Assembly (NCBI GenBank): GCA_902362365.1
Contig: CABIVQ010000034.1
Coordinates: forward strand, 1 to 36,728
Direction of reading: 5' to 3'
Origin: Clostridiaceae bacterium
GTDB lineage: Bacteria; Bacillota; Clostridia; Peptostreptococcales; Peptostreptococcaceae
DNA: 36,728 nt
Shown: one piece after another, positions 1 through 7,641 of the stretch
Layout: each line of letters begins with the position of its first letter
Position numbering within the stretch: the stretch's first letter is position 1
Notes under the pieces: generated by a model
Seen by the model: only the letters and a program-made list of their open reading frames with translations
The model's database searches: none
What the model was told of the DNA's origin: nothing
Position numbers and translations under genes: made by a program

Positions 1-37
1 GGTAAGTGCGTCTAAAAATAAAATGGAAAAAATTTCA

Positions 38-141
38 ACCCTCATAATAATTGAGCGTTAGCTCTAAAATCATGAGGGTCATTTTGTAAAGTATTAAATT
101 TTACATTAATGCAACACTAGAACCATTTAGGTGGCTTTTTT
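38..141 (+). other. Structured left-edge region, probably the 3' end and terminator of an upstream transcript
   Basis: Three hairpins follow one another. ACCCTCAT (38-45) pairs perfectly with ATGAGGGT (72-79) and encloses a small GAGC/GCTC hairpin (53-64). TGTAAA (85-90) pairs with TTTACA (100-105). A weak CCAT/GTGG stem (123-134) is followed by six T from 136. No long reading frame covers bases 1-257. The T-run suggests termination of a transcript that starts before the window. A truncated structured leader is possible, but I recognise no riboswitch or T-box core. Confidence 0.35.
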
Positions 142-257
142 ATTTGAAAATTTATTAAGTACTTATTTATTTTATACCATTTAAAGAATAGTATTTTTAT
201 ATGGAATTTATCACATACTAAATTAGAATTATATGTTTCATAAAAGGATGTGAATAT

Positions 258-641
258 ATGAGGCATAGGAAAAAAGAAAATATTAATGATAAAAATCCAA
301 CTTATATAAGTATGAAAAGTCTAGATGAGCTAATAAATGAAATGTATATCTCTGATAATCCAAAAGAAGATTTAGGTCTAATAAAGAGATATTTAGAAAG
401 GCTGATGTTAATTATTGAAAGAAGTAGAATTAGAGAGTATATGATGCTGACAGATAGCAAAAGAAGGCTTTTTCTTATAAACTTTGTTGCAGGCTTAGGT
501 AAAGGATTTGGGCAAGCAATAGGATTTACTGTTCTTGCAGCAGTGGTTTTTTATATACTTACAAGTTGGATAGATTTACCTATAATAGGCGCTTATATAG
601 CTAAATTATTAGATGTGGTACAGAATTATAGAAATCAATAG
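258..641 (+). CDS. DUF5665-family small membrane protein
   Basis: This encodes a 127-residue protein. The first 75 residues are charged and probably cytoplasmic. They are followed by a glycine-rich segment (VAGLGKGFGQAIGFTVLAA) that leads into one hydrophobic helix at about residues 80-105, then a short tail containing LPIIGAYIAKLL. This arrangement matches my memory of DUF5665 proteins, which are common in Firmicutes and have no assigned function. The ATG at 258 follows AAAGGATG at suitable spacing. The next gene starts 11 bases after the stop, so the two are probably co-transcribed. The family call comes from the C-terminal motif only. A membrane anchor or small regulatory role is possible but unsupported. 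Confidence 0.6.
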   Translation: MRHRKKENINDKNPTYISMKSLDELINEMYISDNPKEDLGLIKRYLERLMLIIERSRIREYMMLTDSKRRLFLINFVAGLGKGFGQAIGFTVLAAVVFYILTSWIDLPIIGAYIAKLLDVVQNYRNQ

Positions 642-651
642 AGGTGATAAT

Positions 652-1149
652 ATGAACGTAAATAAGTATAAGAAAGAATTATTAAAAGAAAAAGATAACT
701 TAACTCATTTAATATCTAGTATGCAAGATAATACTTTATTTGGAAATACGACAGATCATACTAGTGAAAGATATAGTTCTGGTGAATTATCAGCTTATGA
801 TACTCATCCAGGCGACTTTGCAACTGAAGAATATATGCAAGATATGCAAAATAGTTTAACAACTCATGAAAAGGGTAAATTATATCAGATTAATAAGGCC
901 TTAGATAAAATAGAAAATGGAAGCTATGGAATTTGTGAGATTTGTAAAAAAGATATAGAATTAGATAGATTAGATTTATTACCTGAAACAGATCTTTGTT
1001 CTAGTTGTGCTAAAGAGCATGATAACACTCCATCAGATACAGAGCATCTAGATTTAAACTTTGTAAATCCAGGATGCGATTTTTATTCGGAATATATAAC
1101 AAATTTGACTGATTTAAATAAAAATGGACTATACGATGACAATGAATAA
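652..1149 (+). CDS. DksA/TraR-type zinc-finger protein, YteA family
   Basis: This encodes 165 residues with a helical N-terminal half and a C4 zinc finger at C95, C98, C116 and C119 (GICEICKKDI ... DLCSSCA). The segment HTSERYSSGELSAYDTHPGD at about residues 36-55 is typical of the YteA subfamily in spore formers. DksA/TraR proteins can bind RNA polymerase through the secondary channel, but a direct role for YteA proteins is not settled. The reading frame stays open upstream to 613. I chose ATG 652 because GAGGTGATAAT lies directly before it, and the upstream extension would overlap the previous gene. The C-terminal 45 residues after the finger are acidic and unassigned. Confidence 0.8.
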   Translation: MNVNKYKKELLKEKDNLTHLISSMQDNTLFGNTTDHTSERYSSGELSAYDTHPGDFATEEYMQDMQNSLTTHEKGKLYQINKALDKIENGSYGICEICKKDIELDRLDLLPETDLCSSCAKEHDNTPSDTEHLDLNFVNPGCDFYSEYITNLTDLNKNGLYDDNE

Positions 1150-1177
1150 TTAAAGCAGAAGAGAAGAGGTCTAAAAT

Positions 1178-1957
1178 ATGAAAAAAATAATACTTATTTT
1201 AGGAGTTCTATTAATAGTAACAGTAGGATATTCTATAAATAGTAAGACAATAAAGGATAAAGAAATAGGTACTTTTAATTATTCAAGCAATGATATAATG
1301 AGAGATTATGAAGACATAATAATAAAAAGAGGTAATGATAATCAAAAGGTAGTTGCTTTAACCTTTGATGATGGACCTGATGAAGTTTATACTCCACAAG
1401 TTCTAGATATATTAAAAAAATATGATGTGAAAGCTACATTTTTTTTAGTTGGTGAGAATATTGAGCGTAATGCGGATATAGTTGCAAGAGAAGTTAAGGA
1501 AGGTCATGAAATAGGTAATCATACTTACACTCATATAAATGTAGCTAAGAATGGATATAATGAAATATACAATGAAATAATAAAGACACAAGAACTTATA
1601 AAAAAAATAACTGGAGAAGAACCAAAATTATTTAGGCCACCATATAGGGCGATAAGTAAGAATATGTGTGATATTATAAAAAATAAAAATATGAATATTA
1701 TATTGTGGTCTAATTTAGATCCAAGGGACTGGTCAAATCCAGGAGTTTATTATATTGTAAATACAATAGATACAAAGGTAGAGAATGGTAATATAATATT
1801 ATTACATGATTATAACAAAGTAAGATGCTCAAAATCTCAAACAGTACAAGCTTTAGATAGTATCATACCAAAGCTTAAAGAAAAAGGGTACAAATTCGTG
1901 ACAGTATCACAATTAATAAATTATTTAGATAAAAAAGAACATGAAACTCAAAACTAG
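1178..1957 (+). CDS. Exported polysaccharide deacetylase (NodB domain)
   Basis: This encodes 259 residues. Residues 1-20 are a signal peptide or membrane anchor (KKIILILGVLLIVTVGYS). The NodB domain runs from about residue 57 to 250 with all the usual motifs: TFDDGP (62-67, catalytic base and metal aspartates D64 and D65), NHTYTH (114-119, metal ligands H115 and H119), RPPYR (153-157), DPRDW (181-185) and LLHD (208-211). Such enzymes remove acetyl groups from cell-wall N-acetylglucosamine or N-acetylmuramic acid and can be involved in lysozyme resistance or spore cortex synthesis. The exact substrate cannot be read from the sequence. The gene is 28 bases downstream of the YteA-type gene and is closed by its own terminator. 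Confidence 0.85.
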   Translation: MKKIILILGVLLIVTVGYSINSKTIKDKEIGTFNYSSNDIMRDYEDIIIKRGNDNQKVVALTFDDGPDEVYTPQVLDILKKYDVKATFFLVGENIERNADIVAREVKEGHEIGNHTYTHINVAKNGYNEIYNEIIKTQELIKKITGEEPKLFRPPYRAISKNMCDIIKNKNMNIILWSNLDPRDWSNPGVYYIVNTIDTKVENGNIILLHDYNKVRCSKSQTVQALDSIIPKLKEKGYKFVTVSQLINYLDKKEHETQN

Positions 1958-1980
1958 GCTTCCATTTAGGAAGCTTTTTT
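1958..1980 (+). terminator. Rho-independent terminator after the deacetylase gene
   Basis: GCTTCC (1958-1963), loop ATTTA, GGAAGC (1969-1974), then six T. The stem begins on the base after the stop codon, so this hairpin separates the first three genes from lspA. Confidence 0.85.
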
Positions 1981-2021
1981 ATGTATAATTATATTTATAA
2001 TATTCTTAGGAGGAAAAGATA

Positions 2022-2474
2022 TTGATTTATGAATTGATAATAGCGATATTAATAGGTTTAGACCAACTCTCTAAATATTGGGTATTGAATTATTTACAGG
2101 AAATAGGAAGTATACCTGTTATACAAAATGTATTTCATCTTACATATGTAGAAAATAGAGGAGCAGCATTTGGTATGTTCCAAAACAATCAAATGATATT
2201 TGTAGTAGTTGCAATAGTAGCTTCAATATTTGGGTTATACTATTTGCATACAAAAAAGATGCATTCAATAGGTAAAGTTGGAATTATGCTTATAATTTCT
2301 GGAGCAATTGGAAATCTAATAGATAGAGTAAGATTAGGATTTGTGGTTGATTATTTTGATTTTAGAATAATATGGGAATATGTATTTAATGTAGCTGATG
2401 TATTTGTAGTAGTCGGAACAGCAATGTTATGCATATATATATTATTTTTTGAAGGTAAAGAGCAGGTGAAGTAA
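2022..2474 (+). CDS. lspA: Lipoprotein signal peptidase (signal peptidase II)
   Basis: LspA is an aspartic membrane protease that removes the signal peptide of prolipoproteins after Lgt has lipidated the lipobox cysteine. The 150-residue product has four hydrophobic helices and the family motifs ENRGAAFG (44-51), GNLIDR (97-102), VVDYFDF (108-114) and NVADV (123-127). D110 and D126 correspond to the catalytic aspartate pair. Translation starts at a TTG (2022) eight bases after AGGAGG (2008-2013). No ATG nearer the site would keep the first helix and residue D14. The stop codon overlaps the start of the next gene (TAATG), which implies translational coupling with the pseudouridine synthase, a common Firmicute pairing. 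Confidence 0.95.
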   Translation: MIYELIIAILIGLDQLSKYWVLNYLQEIGSIPVIQNVFHLTYVENRGAAFGMFQNNQMIFVVVAIVASIFGLYYLHTKKMHSIGKVGIMLIISGAIGNLIDRVRLGFVVDYFDFRIIWEYVFNVADVFVVVGTAMLCIYILFFEGKEQVK

Positions 2475-3385
2475 TGGACGAAATAAGAGAATTTTTAGTT
2501 GGAGAAGAAGAAGAAGGCGATAGATTAGATGTTTACTTATCAGAACAATTAGGTGACATGTCTAGGAGCTATATTCAAAAAATTATAAAAGATAAAAAAG
2601 TTGAAGTTAATAATAAGATAGAAAAAGCAAAGTATTTAGTAAAAGAAGAAGATAAAGTTAAGATAGAAATACCAGCACCAAAATTATTAGAGGTTATAGC
2701 TCAAGATATTCCCATAGATATTGTATATGAAGATAATGATGTATTAATAGTAAATAAACCACAGGATATGGTCGTTCACCCAGCTCCTGGTAACTATGAT
2801 AATACATTGGTTAATGCTATTTTATATCACTGTAAAGATAAGCTATCATCAATAAATGGAATTATTAGACCTGGAATAGTTCACAGAATAGATAAGGATA
2901 CCTCGGGGCTTTTAATGATTGCGAAAAATAATAACGCTCACAATAGTTTAGCAGAACAGTTAAAAGATCACTCTATAACTAGAGAATATGAATTTATATG
3001 TCATGGTGTAGTGAAAGATGATAAGATAACAGTTAATAAGCCTATAGGAAGAAATCCAAAGGATAGACTAAAGATGGCAGTTGTTAAAGAGGGAAAGCAT
3101 GCAGTAACTCATTTTGAAGTCGTAGAAAGGTTTGAAAATTTTACACATATGAGAGCTAGATTAGAAACTGGAAGAACTCACCAAATTAGAGTACATGCAC
3201 TTTCTATAAATCATCCACTTTTAGGAGATCCTATATATGGACCTAAAAATACTAAGTTTAAATTGAATGGACAAACTCTACATGCAAAGAAATTAGGTTT
3301 TATACATCCTACTACTAATAAGTATATAGAATTTGATTCAGAACTTCCTGAGTACTTTAAAGAAATAATAAAAAAATTGAAATAG
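2474..3385 (+). CDS. RluA/RluD-family 23S rRNA pseudouridine synthase
   Basis: This 303-residue enzyme converts specific uridines in RNA, most likely 23S rRNA, to pseudouridine. An N-terminal S4 RNA-binding domain (about residues 15-70: RLDVYLSEQL, SRSYIQKIIKDKKV) is followed by the catalytic domain. The catalytic motif HRIDKDTSGLLMIAK contains D140. Later motifs RTHQIRVH and HPLLGDPIYG are also intact. Presence of S4 plus the length makes it RluD-like (YlyB in Bacillus), but the target uridines cannot be told from sequence. It overlaps lspA by one base and is the last gene before the pyrR leader. Confidence 0.88.
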   Translation: MDEIREFLVGEEEEGDRLDVYLSEQLGDMSRSYIQKIIKDKKVEVNNKIEKAKYLVKEEDKVKIEIPAPKLLEVIAQDIPIDIVYEDNDVLIVNKPQDMVVHPAPGNYDNTLVNAILYHCKDKLSSINGIIRPGIVHRIDKDTSGLLMIAKNNNAHNSLAEQLKDHSITREYEFICHGVVKDDKITVNKPIGRNPKDRLKMAVVKEGKHAVTHFEVVERFENFTHMRARLETGRTHQIRVHALSINHPLLGDPIYGPKNTKFKLNGQTLHAKKLGFIHPTTNKYIEFDSELPEYFKEIIKKLK

Positions 3386-3426
3386 CTTTAATTAATGAGG
3401 ATTAAAATGTAAATACAATTAAAATC

Positions 3427-3455
3427 TTGTAAAAATTAAAGATATCATATATAAT
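3427..3455 (+). promoter_or_regulatory. Likely sigma-A promoter of pyrR
   Basis: TTGTAA (3427-3432), a 17-base spacer, and a perfect TATAAT (3450-3455). It lies about 30 bases upstream of the PyrR-binding hairpin, the expected place for a promoter whose transcript carries the attenuator. Confidence 0.6.
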
Positions 3456-3488
3456 GATGATAATAAGTTAATAATACTAAAATTAATA

Positions 3489-3589
3489 CCTTTAATTGAT
3501 ACAGAGATATCATAAGGCAGTTTAAAAGCATGTATTACTTAGTTATTTTGTAATATACAGCTTCTTGTCTTATGATGAGAAGCTTTTTT
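3489..3589 (+). promoter_or_regulatory. PyrR-dependent transcription attenuator in the pyrR leader
   Basis: Three competing structures can be drawn. The PyrR-binding hairpin has a lower stem CCTT/AAGG (3489-3492 with 3514-3517), an upper stem TGATA/TATCA (3497-3501 with 3508-3512) and the loop CAGAGA, close to the CNGNGAG-type loop bound by PyrR. The terminator is AGCTTCT/AGAAGCT (3559-3565 with 3578-3584) followed by six T. The antiterminator is an 11-bp helix with one G-U pair between ATCATAAGGCA (3509-3519) and TGTCTTATGAT (3566-3576). It destroys the PyrR hairpin and sequesters the terminator loop. By the known mechanism, UMP-bound PyrR stabilises the first hairpin and so favours termination. 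Confidence 0.82.
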
Positions 3590-3635
3590 ATGTTTAGATA
3601 TTATTAAATACTAAGTAGTTAGCCTAGGAGGATAA

Positions 3636-4172
<537 letters not shown>

Positions 4173-4203
4173 AAGCATAAAAGTATATAGAAGGTTTAGA
4201 TTA

Positions 4204-4275
4204 CCTTTTAATTCAGTACAGAGAGACTGAAAAAGGGAGAATATTTCTCCCTATTAAAATTCGGGAGGTTTTTTT
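4204..4275 (+). promoter_or_regulatory. PyrR-dependent attenuator in the pyrR-uraA intergenic region
   Basis: The PyrR-binding hairpin has a lower stem CCTTTT/AAAAGG (4204-4209 with 4231-4236), an upper stem CAGT/ACTG (4214-4217 with 4226-4229) and a loop ACAGAGAG, a near-consensus PyrR site. The antiterminator GGGAGA/TCTCCC (4235-4240 with 4246-4251) shares two G residues with the lower stem. The terminator CTCCC/GGGAG (4247-4251 with 4263-4267) is followed by seven T and reuses the 3' arm of the antiterminator. The terminator 3' arm is also the uraA Shine-Dalgarno sequence (GGGAGG, 4263-4268), so the off state would hide the ribosome site as well. Confidence 0.9.
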
Positions 4276-5520
4276 ATGAAAAAATTAATCATGTCATTTC
4301 AACACTTATTGGCAATGTTCGGGGCTACAGTTTTAGTTCCAATATTAACAGGGTTTGACCCAGCAGTAGCAATATTTTCTGCAGGTGTAGGAACTTTAAT
4401 ATTCCACTTTTGTACAGAAGGTAAGGTACCAGTATTTTTAGGTTCAAGTTTTGCATTTATACCAGTAATAATAGCAGCTAAAGAAACTCATGGAGGGGAT
4501 TTGGCTTATGCACAAGGCGGTATAATGGTAGCTGGATTAGTATATGTAATAATGTCTTTATTAGTAAAAGTAGTTGGTGTAGAGAGGATTAAAAAATATT
4601 TCCCTGCACAAGTTACAGGAGCTATGATTGCAGTAATTGGGTTAAATTTAATACCAACAGCTTTTGATATGGCTTCAAATAATTTTATGATAGCTGCAAT
4701 AACTTTAGGAATAGCTATAGCTATTAATTTATTTGGTAAAGGATTTATAAAACAAATAGGAATCTTAATAGCTGTGGTTGTAGGATATATTATATGCAGA
4801 TTTATGGGATTAGTTGATACATCAACTATGGCAAGTGCAAGCTTATTTGCAGTACCAAACTTTACATTACCTAAGTTTAGTTTAGAAGCAATAGTTATAA
4901 TTGCACCGGTGGTTTTAGCAGTGTTCATGGAACATATAGGTGATATGACTACAAATGGAGCAGTTGTAGGAAAGAACTTTATTGAAAATCCAGGACTAAA
5001 TAAAACTTTACTAGGTGATGGTATAGCAACAATGGTAGCAGGATTCTTAGGTGGACCAGCAAATACAACTTACGGAGAAAATACTGCAGTGTTAGCAATA
5101 ACTAAAAATTATGATCCGGCAAATTTAAGACGTACAGCAGTACTTGCAATATTACTTGCTTGTGTAGGCAAATTTGGAGGATTCCTTCAAAGTATACCTC
5201 AAGCAGTTATGGGTGGTATAAGTTTAATGTTATTCTCAATGATAACTTTTGTAGGACTAAAAACTATAAAAGATAGCTCTTGTGTGGAAAATAAAAATAA
5301 CATTATAATAATTGTTACAATACTAGCAATAGGTCTTGGGACTACTTACTTAGAAAAGCAAGGAATATCAATAGGTATACCTGTGACAGAAAGTGTTAAA
5401 ATAACAGGATTAAGTTTAGCGGCAATAATAGGAATAGTATTAAATAGATTATTAAATAATGATCAATTTAAGAATGAGGAAAAAAAATCAGTTAAAATTG
5501 GAAAAACTGTTCACAATTAA
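4276..5520 (+). CDS. uraA: Uracil permease, NCS2 family
   Basis: UraA imports uracil with protons, feeding UMP synthesis by salvage. The 414-residue protein is almost entirely hydrophobic, with about 12-14 membrane segments. The N-terminal QHLLAMFGATVLVPILTG is a family hallmark. The two glutamates matching the uracil-binding residues of E. coli UraA are present as E219 (FMEHIGDMTTN) and E268 (TYGENTAV). The start ATG lies seven T after GGGAGG. Expression is controlled by the attenuator directly upstream, and read-through from pyrR is its only visible promoter source. It ends at a strong bidirectional terminator. Confidence 0.95.
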   Translation: MKKLIMSFQHLLAMFGATVLVPILTGFDPAVAIFSAGVGTLIFHFCTEGKVPVFLGSSFAFIPVIIAAKETHGGDLAYAQGGIMVAGLVYVIMSLLVKVVGVERIKKYFPAQVTGAMIAVIGLNLIPTAFDMASNNFMIAAITLGIAIAINLFGKGFIKQIGILIAVVVGYIICRFMGLVDTSTMASASLFAVPNFTLPKFSLEAIVIIAPVVLAVFMEHIGDMTTNGAVVGKNFIENPGLNKTLLGDGIATMVAGFLGGPANTTYGENTAVLAITKNYDPANLRRTAVLAILLACVGKFGGFLQSIPQAVMGGISLMLFSMITFVGLKTIKDSSCVENKNNIIIIVTILAIGLGTTYLEKQGISIGIPVTESVKITGLSLAAIIGIVLNRLLNNDQFKNEEKKSVKIGKTVHN

Positions 5521-5521
5521 T

Positions 5522-5576
5522 AAAAAAATCACTGACTAGCAATTAATAAAATAATGCAAAAGTCAGTGATTTTTTT
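5522..5576. terminator. Bidirectional terminator between uraA and the DUF1294 gene
   Basis: Sixteen perfect base pairs: seven A plus TCACTGACT (5522-5537) with AGTCAGTGA plus seven T (5561-5576), loop of 23 bases. The A and T runs allow termination in both directions for the two convergent genes. Confidence 0.9.
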
Positions 5577-5850
5577 ATATAGCTATAAATGAAGGTAAGT
5601 AATGTAAAATTAATAGTTGTATAATAATGATTATTGGAATTCCAATTGTGAATTTTGGATGTTTTGTTTTATGTCTAAATAAATTCATTCCTAATAAAGA
5701 GCCGATACTTCCCCCAACTATTGATACTAATAATAGTTTTGATTCACTTATTCGCCATTGATTTCTTATAGCTTTTGATTTATCTATGTACATTAGACAT
5801 AGACCTATAAAATTAATAAGTAAAATATAATATAAAAACAAATTATTCAT
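5575..5850 (-). CDS. DUF1294 small membrane protein
   Basis: This encodes 91 residues with three hydrophobic segments (about 4-20, 40-56 and 68-88). The signature MYIDKSKAIRNQWRISESKL followed by GGSIGSLLGMNLFRHKTKHPKF matches the DUF1294 family. No function is assigned. In other bacteria the domain may be fused to a cold-shock domain, which is absent here. Start ATG is preceded on its strand by AAGGAGAATTTGC. The gene is a single unit, with its stop codon inside the bidirectional terminator shared with uraA. Confidence 0.8.
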   Translation of the reverse strand: MNNLFLYYILLINFIGLCLMYIDKSKAIRNQWRISESKLLLVSIVGGSIGSLLGMNLFRHKTKHPKFTIGIPIIIIIQLLILHYLPSFIAI

Positions 5851-6042
5851 GCAAATTCTCCTTGAAACATAGGCATAATTAAATTAATGTATTATGTATT
5901 TATCATATAGTATGATTATAATGTAAAGAAACAAAGTTTAATACTAATAATTTCATTAAATAAATAGATTTTATATGCTAATTAAAAGGTAATGTATAAC
6001 GAGGTATTGTAAAATAAAAGAATGAATAAGATAACTGAATCT

Positions 6043-6095
6043 ATAAAAAGAAAATGGCTACTTTAAATTATTTAAAATAGCCATTTTCTTTTTAT
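6043..6095. terminator. 18-bp hairpin, terminator of the tandem-repeat protein gene
   Basis: ATAAAAAGAAAATGGCTA (6043-6060) pairs perfectly with 6078-6095 around a 17-base AT loop. On the minus strand the hairpin follows the repeat-protein stop codon by six bases and ends in a T-rich run. Confidence 0.8.
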
Positions 6096-6101
6096 ATCTA
6101 T

Positions 6102-6446
6102 TTATCTATTATTATGTATTAATAATAAATAAGCGCTTCCAGCTAACATAGCATTATCTCCATCTATTCTTCCAACTAAAGAATTATCAGTAGGATGATT
6201 ATGAATATATCCATTATTATCAACTCTACCGATAGGAGAATTTTCTAAATGATGATTATGTACAAATCCGTTATCATCAACTCTGCCAACAGGAGAATTA
6301 TCAGTAGGATGATTATGTACAATTTTATTATCATCAATTCTACCAATAGGACATTCATGATAAAGATGGTTATGAATTACACCATTAGAATCCAATCTTG
6401 CTACTCCCATGCTATTATAAGGAAAATTTACTATATTACTTGCCAT
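6102..6446 (-). CDS. Uncharacterised 19-residue tandem-repeat protein (GRxDxNGxxHNH repeats)
   Basis: I do not recognise this gene. The 114-residue product contains the tripeptide HNH at residues 25-27, 44-46, 63-65 and 82-84, an exact 19-residue spacing. The consensus unit is about xGRhDxNGhhHNHxxxxSP (h is hydrophobic). A fifth, degenerate unit ends in a hydrophobic C-terminal tail (AMLAGSAYLLLI). There is no signal peptide. Short GRxDxNG units suggest a beta-hairpin repeat fold, and the evenly spaced histidines could bind metal, but both are inference. It is flanked by its own terminator and a promoter-sized gap, so it is probably monocistronic. It is not an HNH nuclease, because the HNH letters are a contiguous tripeptide. 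Confidence 0.7.
   Translation of the reverse strand: MASNIVNFPYNSMGVARLDSNGVIHNHLYHECPIGRIDDNKIVHNHPTDNSPVGRVDDNGFVHNHHLENSPIGRVDNNGYIHNHPTDNSLVGRIDGDNAMLAGSAYLLLIHNNR
6162..6404 (-). repeat. 57-bp in-frame tandem repeats within the HNH-repeat gene
   Basis: Units repeat at 57 bp. A 22-base stretch is identical at 6182-6203 and 6296-6317, exactly 114 bp (two units) apart. Alternate units are therefore more alike than neighbours, which suggests duplication of a two-unit block. Confidence 0.75.
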
Positions 6447-6639
6447 GATATTTACACCAACCCTCTATATAATATAAATTAAATAAAAACAAATAAAATA
6501 AGAAAACGAATTCCCTTTTACAATATATTAAATTGGATATTGAAATATGAACACCTTCAAGGATAATGTAAGAATATTGAATACATCTAAATACAAAATA
6601 CATAATCCAAATAACTGATTTAGAAAACTATAAAAAGTA

Positions 6640-6690
6640 TTGACAAAGTATGGATTACAAGTGTAAGATTTAAACAACTTACAAATGTAA
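6640..6690 (+). promoter_or_regulatory. Promoter and two BlaI-type operators upstream of the repressor gene
   Basis: TTGACA (6640-6645) is an exact -35 box, with a -10-like TAAGAT at 6664-6669 after 18 bases. Two palindromes match the BlaI/MecI operator core TACANNTGTA: TTACAAGTGTAA (6655-6666) and TTACAAATGTAA (6679-6690). They are 24 bases apart centre to centre. The first overlaps the -10 region and the second the probable transcription start, so repressor binding would block the promoter and give autoregulation. Confidence 0.82.
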
Positions 6691-6710
6691 TCCGATGGAG
6701 GTGTTTTATT

Positions 6711-7079
6711 TTGAAGGATATACCACAGATATCAGAAAGTGAATTAGAAGTAATGAAAGTGCTTTGGAATATAAAGAGAGGTACGAGTTCTCAAATAGTA
6801 GACATACTAAGTAAAAGTACTGACTGGAAACCTAAGACTATACAAACATTAATTACAAGATTAGTATCAAAAGATGCAATAGAAGTAGATAAAAGCAATA
6901 AGAAATCTTATGTATATTATCCAAAACTAAATGAAGATGAGTATAAAAATTCGGCAAGTACTTCATTTTTAGAGAAACTATATAATGGCTCTATTAATAT
7001 GATGATAGCTAGTTTTATAAAGAATAAAAAAATGTCTAAGGATGATATTGAAGAACTTAAAAGTTTATTAGATGAATAA
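6711..7079 (+). CDS. BlaI/MecI/CopY-family transcriptional repressor
   Basis: This encodes 122 residues. The winged-helix DNA-binding domain occupies about residues 6-75: ISESELEVMKVLW at the start, the recognition-helix region WKPKTIQTLITRLVSKDAI, and the wing YVYYPKL. The C-terminal helices serve dimerisation. The start is a TTG at 6711, eight bases after GGAGGTG. Family members repress their own operon and are cleaved by the partner M56 protease when the sensor detects a signal. The two operators upstream fit autoregulation. The target may not be beta-lactam resistance: no beta-lactamase or PBP2a gene is nearby, and the partner sensor has no recognisable penicillin-binding domain. Confidence 0.92.
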   Translation: MKDIPQISESELEVMKVLWNIKRGTSSQIVDILSKSTDWKPKTIQTLITRLVSKDAIEVDKSNKKSYVYYPKLNEDEYKNSASTSFLEKLYNGSINMMIASFIKNKKMSKDDIEELKSLLDE

Positions 7080-7096
7080 AAAATAGGAGGAGTAGA

Positions 7097-7597
7097 GTGG
7101 AAAAATTATGGGATTTAGTTTTACAGGCGTCTGTATATGGAAGTATAGTGGGAATTGTAATTCTTATAGTAAAGACTCTTCTAAAAGATAAAATAAGTGG
7201 AAAATGGACATATCTTTTATGGATGATATTAATAATAAAATTGATAGTTCCATTTGGTCCACAAAGTAGCATAAGTTTATTTAATAAGATTCCATCTAAT
7301 ATAACCAATAATGCCATAGTAGATAGTAGTGTAATTATTAATAGCGACTTAAACAGTAATAATAACTATGAACAAGAAAATAATGAGTATATAGCAAGTA
7401 ATACAGATGAAAAAGAAAATAAAGTGTTATCTATTAATAATAATGGAAGTATTGATGAAAATAAAAGTATAAGTAATTTATATAAATTTATAAACGTATT
7501 ACCATTGGTATGGATGGCGGGTTTTATTACAACTTTATTTATATCAATTTTTATATTCTTTACACTAAACAAACAAGTTAAAATAAAGAAAAAATAG
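7097..7597 (+). CDS. N-terminal fragment of the M56 sensor (membrane part)
   Basis: This encodes 166 residues up to the premature stop. It has three hydrophobic helices (about 10-27, 37-53 and 133-158). Between the second and third lies an Asn/Glu-rich, low-complexity extracytoplasmic loop of roughly 75 residues. GTG at 7097 follows AGGAGG. If the frameshift is real, this fragment alone lacks the catalytic zinc motif and cannot be a protease. Confidence 0.6.
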   Translation: MEKLWDLVLQASVYGSIVGIVILIVKTLLKDKISGKWTYLLWMILIIKLIVPFGPQSSISLFNKIPSNITNNAIVDSSVIINSDLNSNNNYEQENNEYIASNTDEKENKVLSINNNGSIDENKSISNLYKFINVLPLVWMAGFITTLFISIFIFFTLNKQVKIKKK

Positions 7598-7641
7598 AAG
7601 ATGAAAATATAAAATTTATTTTAGAAAAAAGTAAAAACATA

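Noticed and set aside
1..141. T-box or known riboswitch at the left edge
   Set aside because: No AGGGTGG-type T-box sequence or other recognised core motif is present, and the beginning is missing.
180..225. A possible sporulation sigma-E promoter (GTATTTT ... CATACTA) before the DUF5665 gene
   Set aside because: The boxes are 16 bases apart, longer than the usual 14-15, and AT-rich DNA makes such matches common. Not strong enough to report as a feature.
6102..6446. HNH nuclease
   Set aside because: The HNH letters are a repeated contiguous tripeptide at 19-residue spacing, not the spread-out beta-beta-alpha nuclease motif.
6249..6482. Plus-strand open frame opposite the repeat-protein gene
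   Set aside because: It is an antisense shadow of the repeats with no ribosome site and no recognisable product.
7589..7597. Classical programmed -1 frameshift heptamer
   Set aside because: The run is G AAA AAA T, which lacks the first A of A AAA AAG. I see no stimulatory stem just after it. A loss-of-base mutation or sequencing error is simpler.
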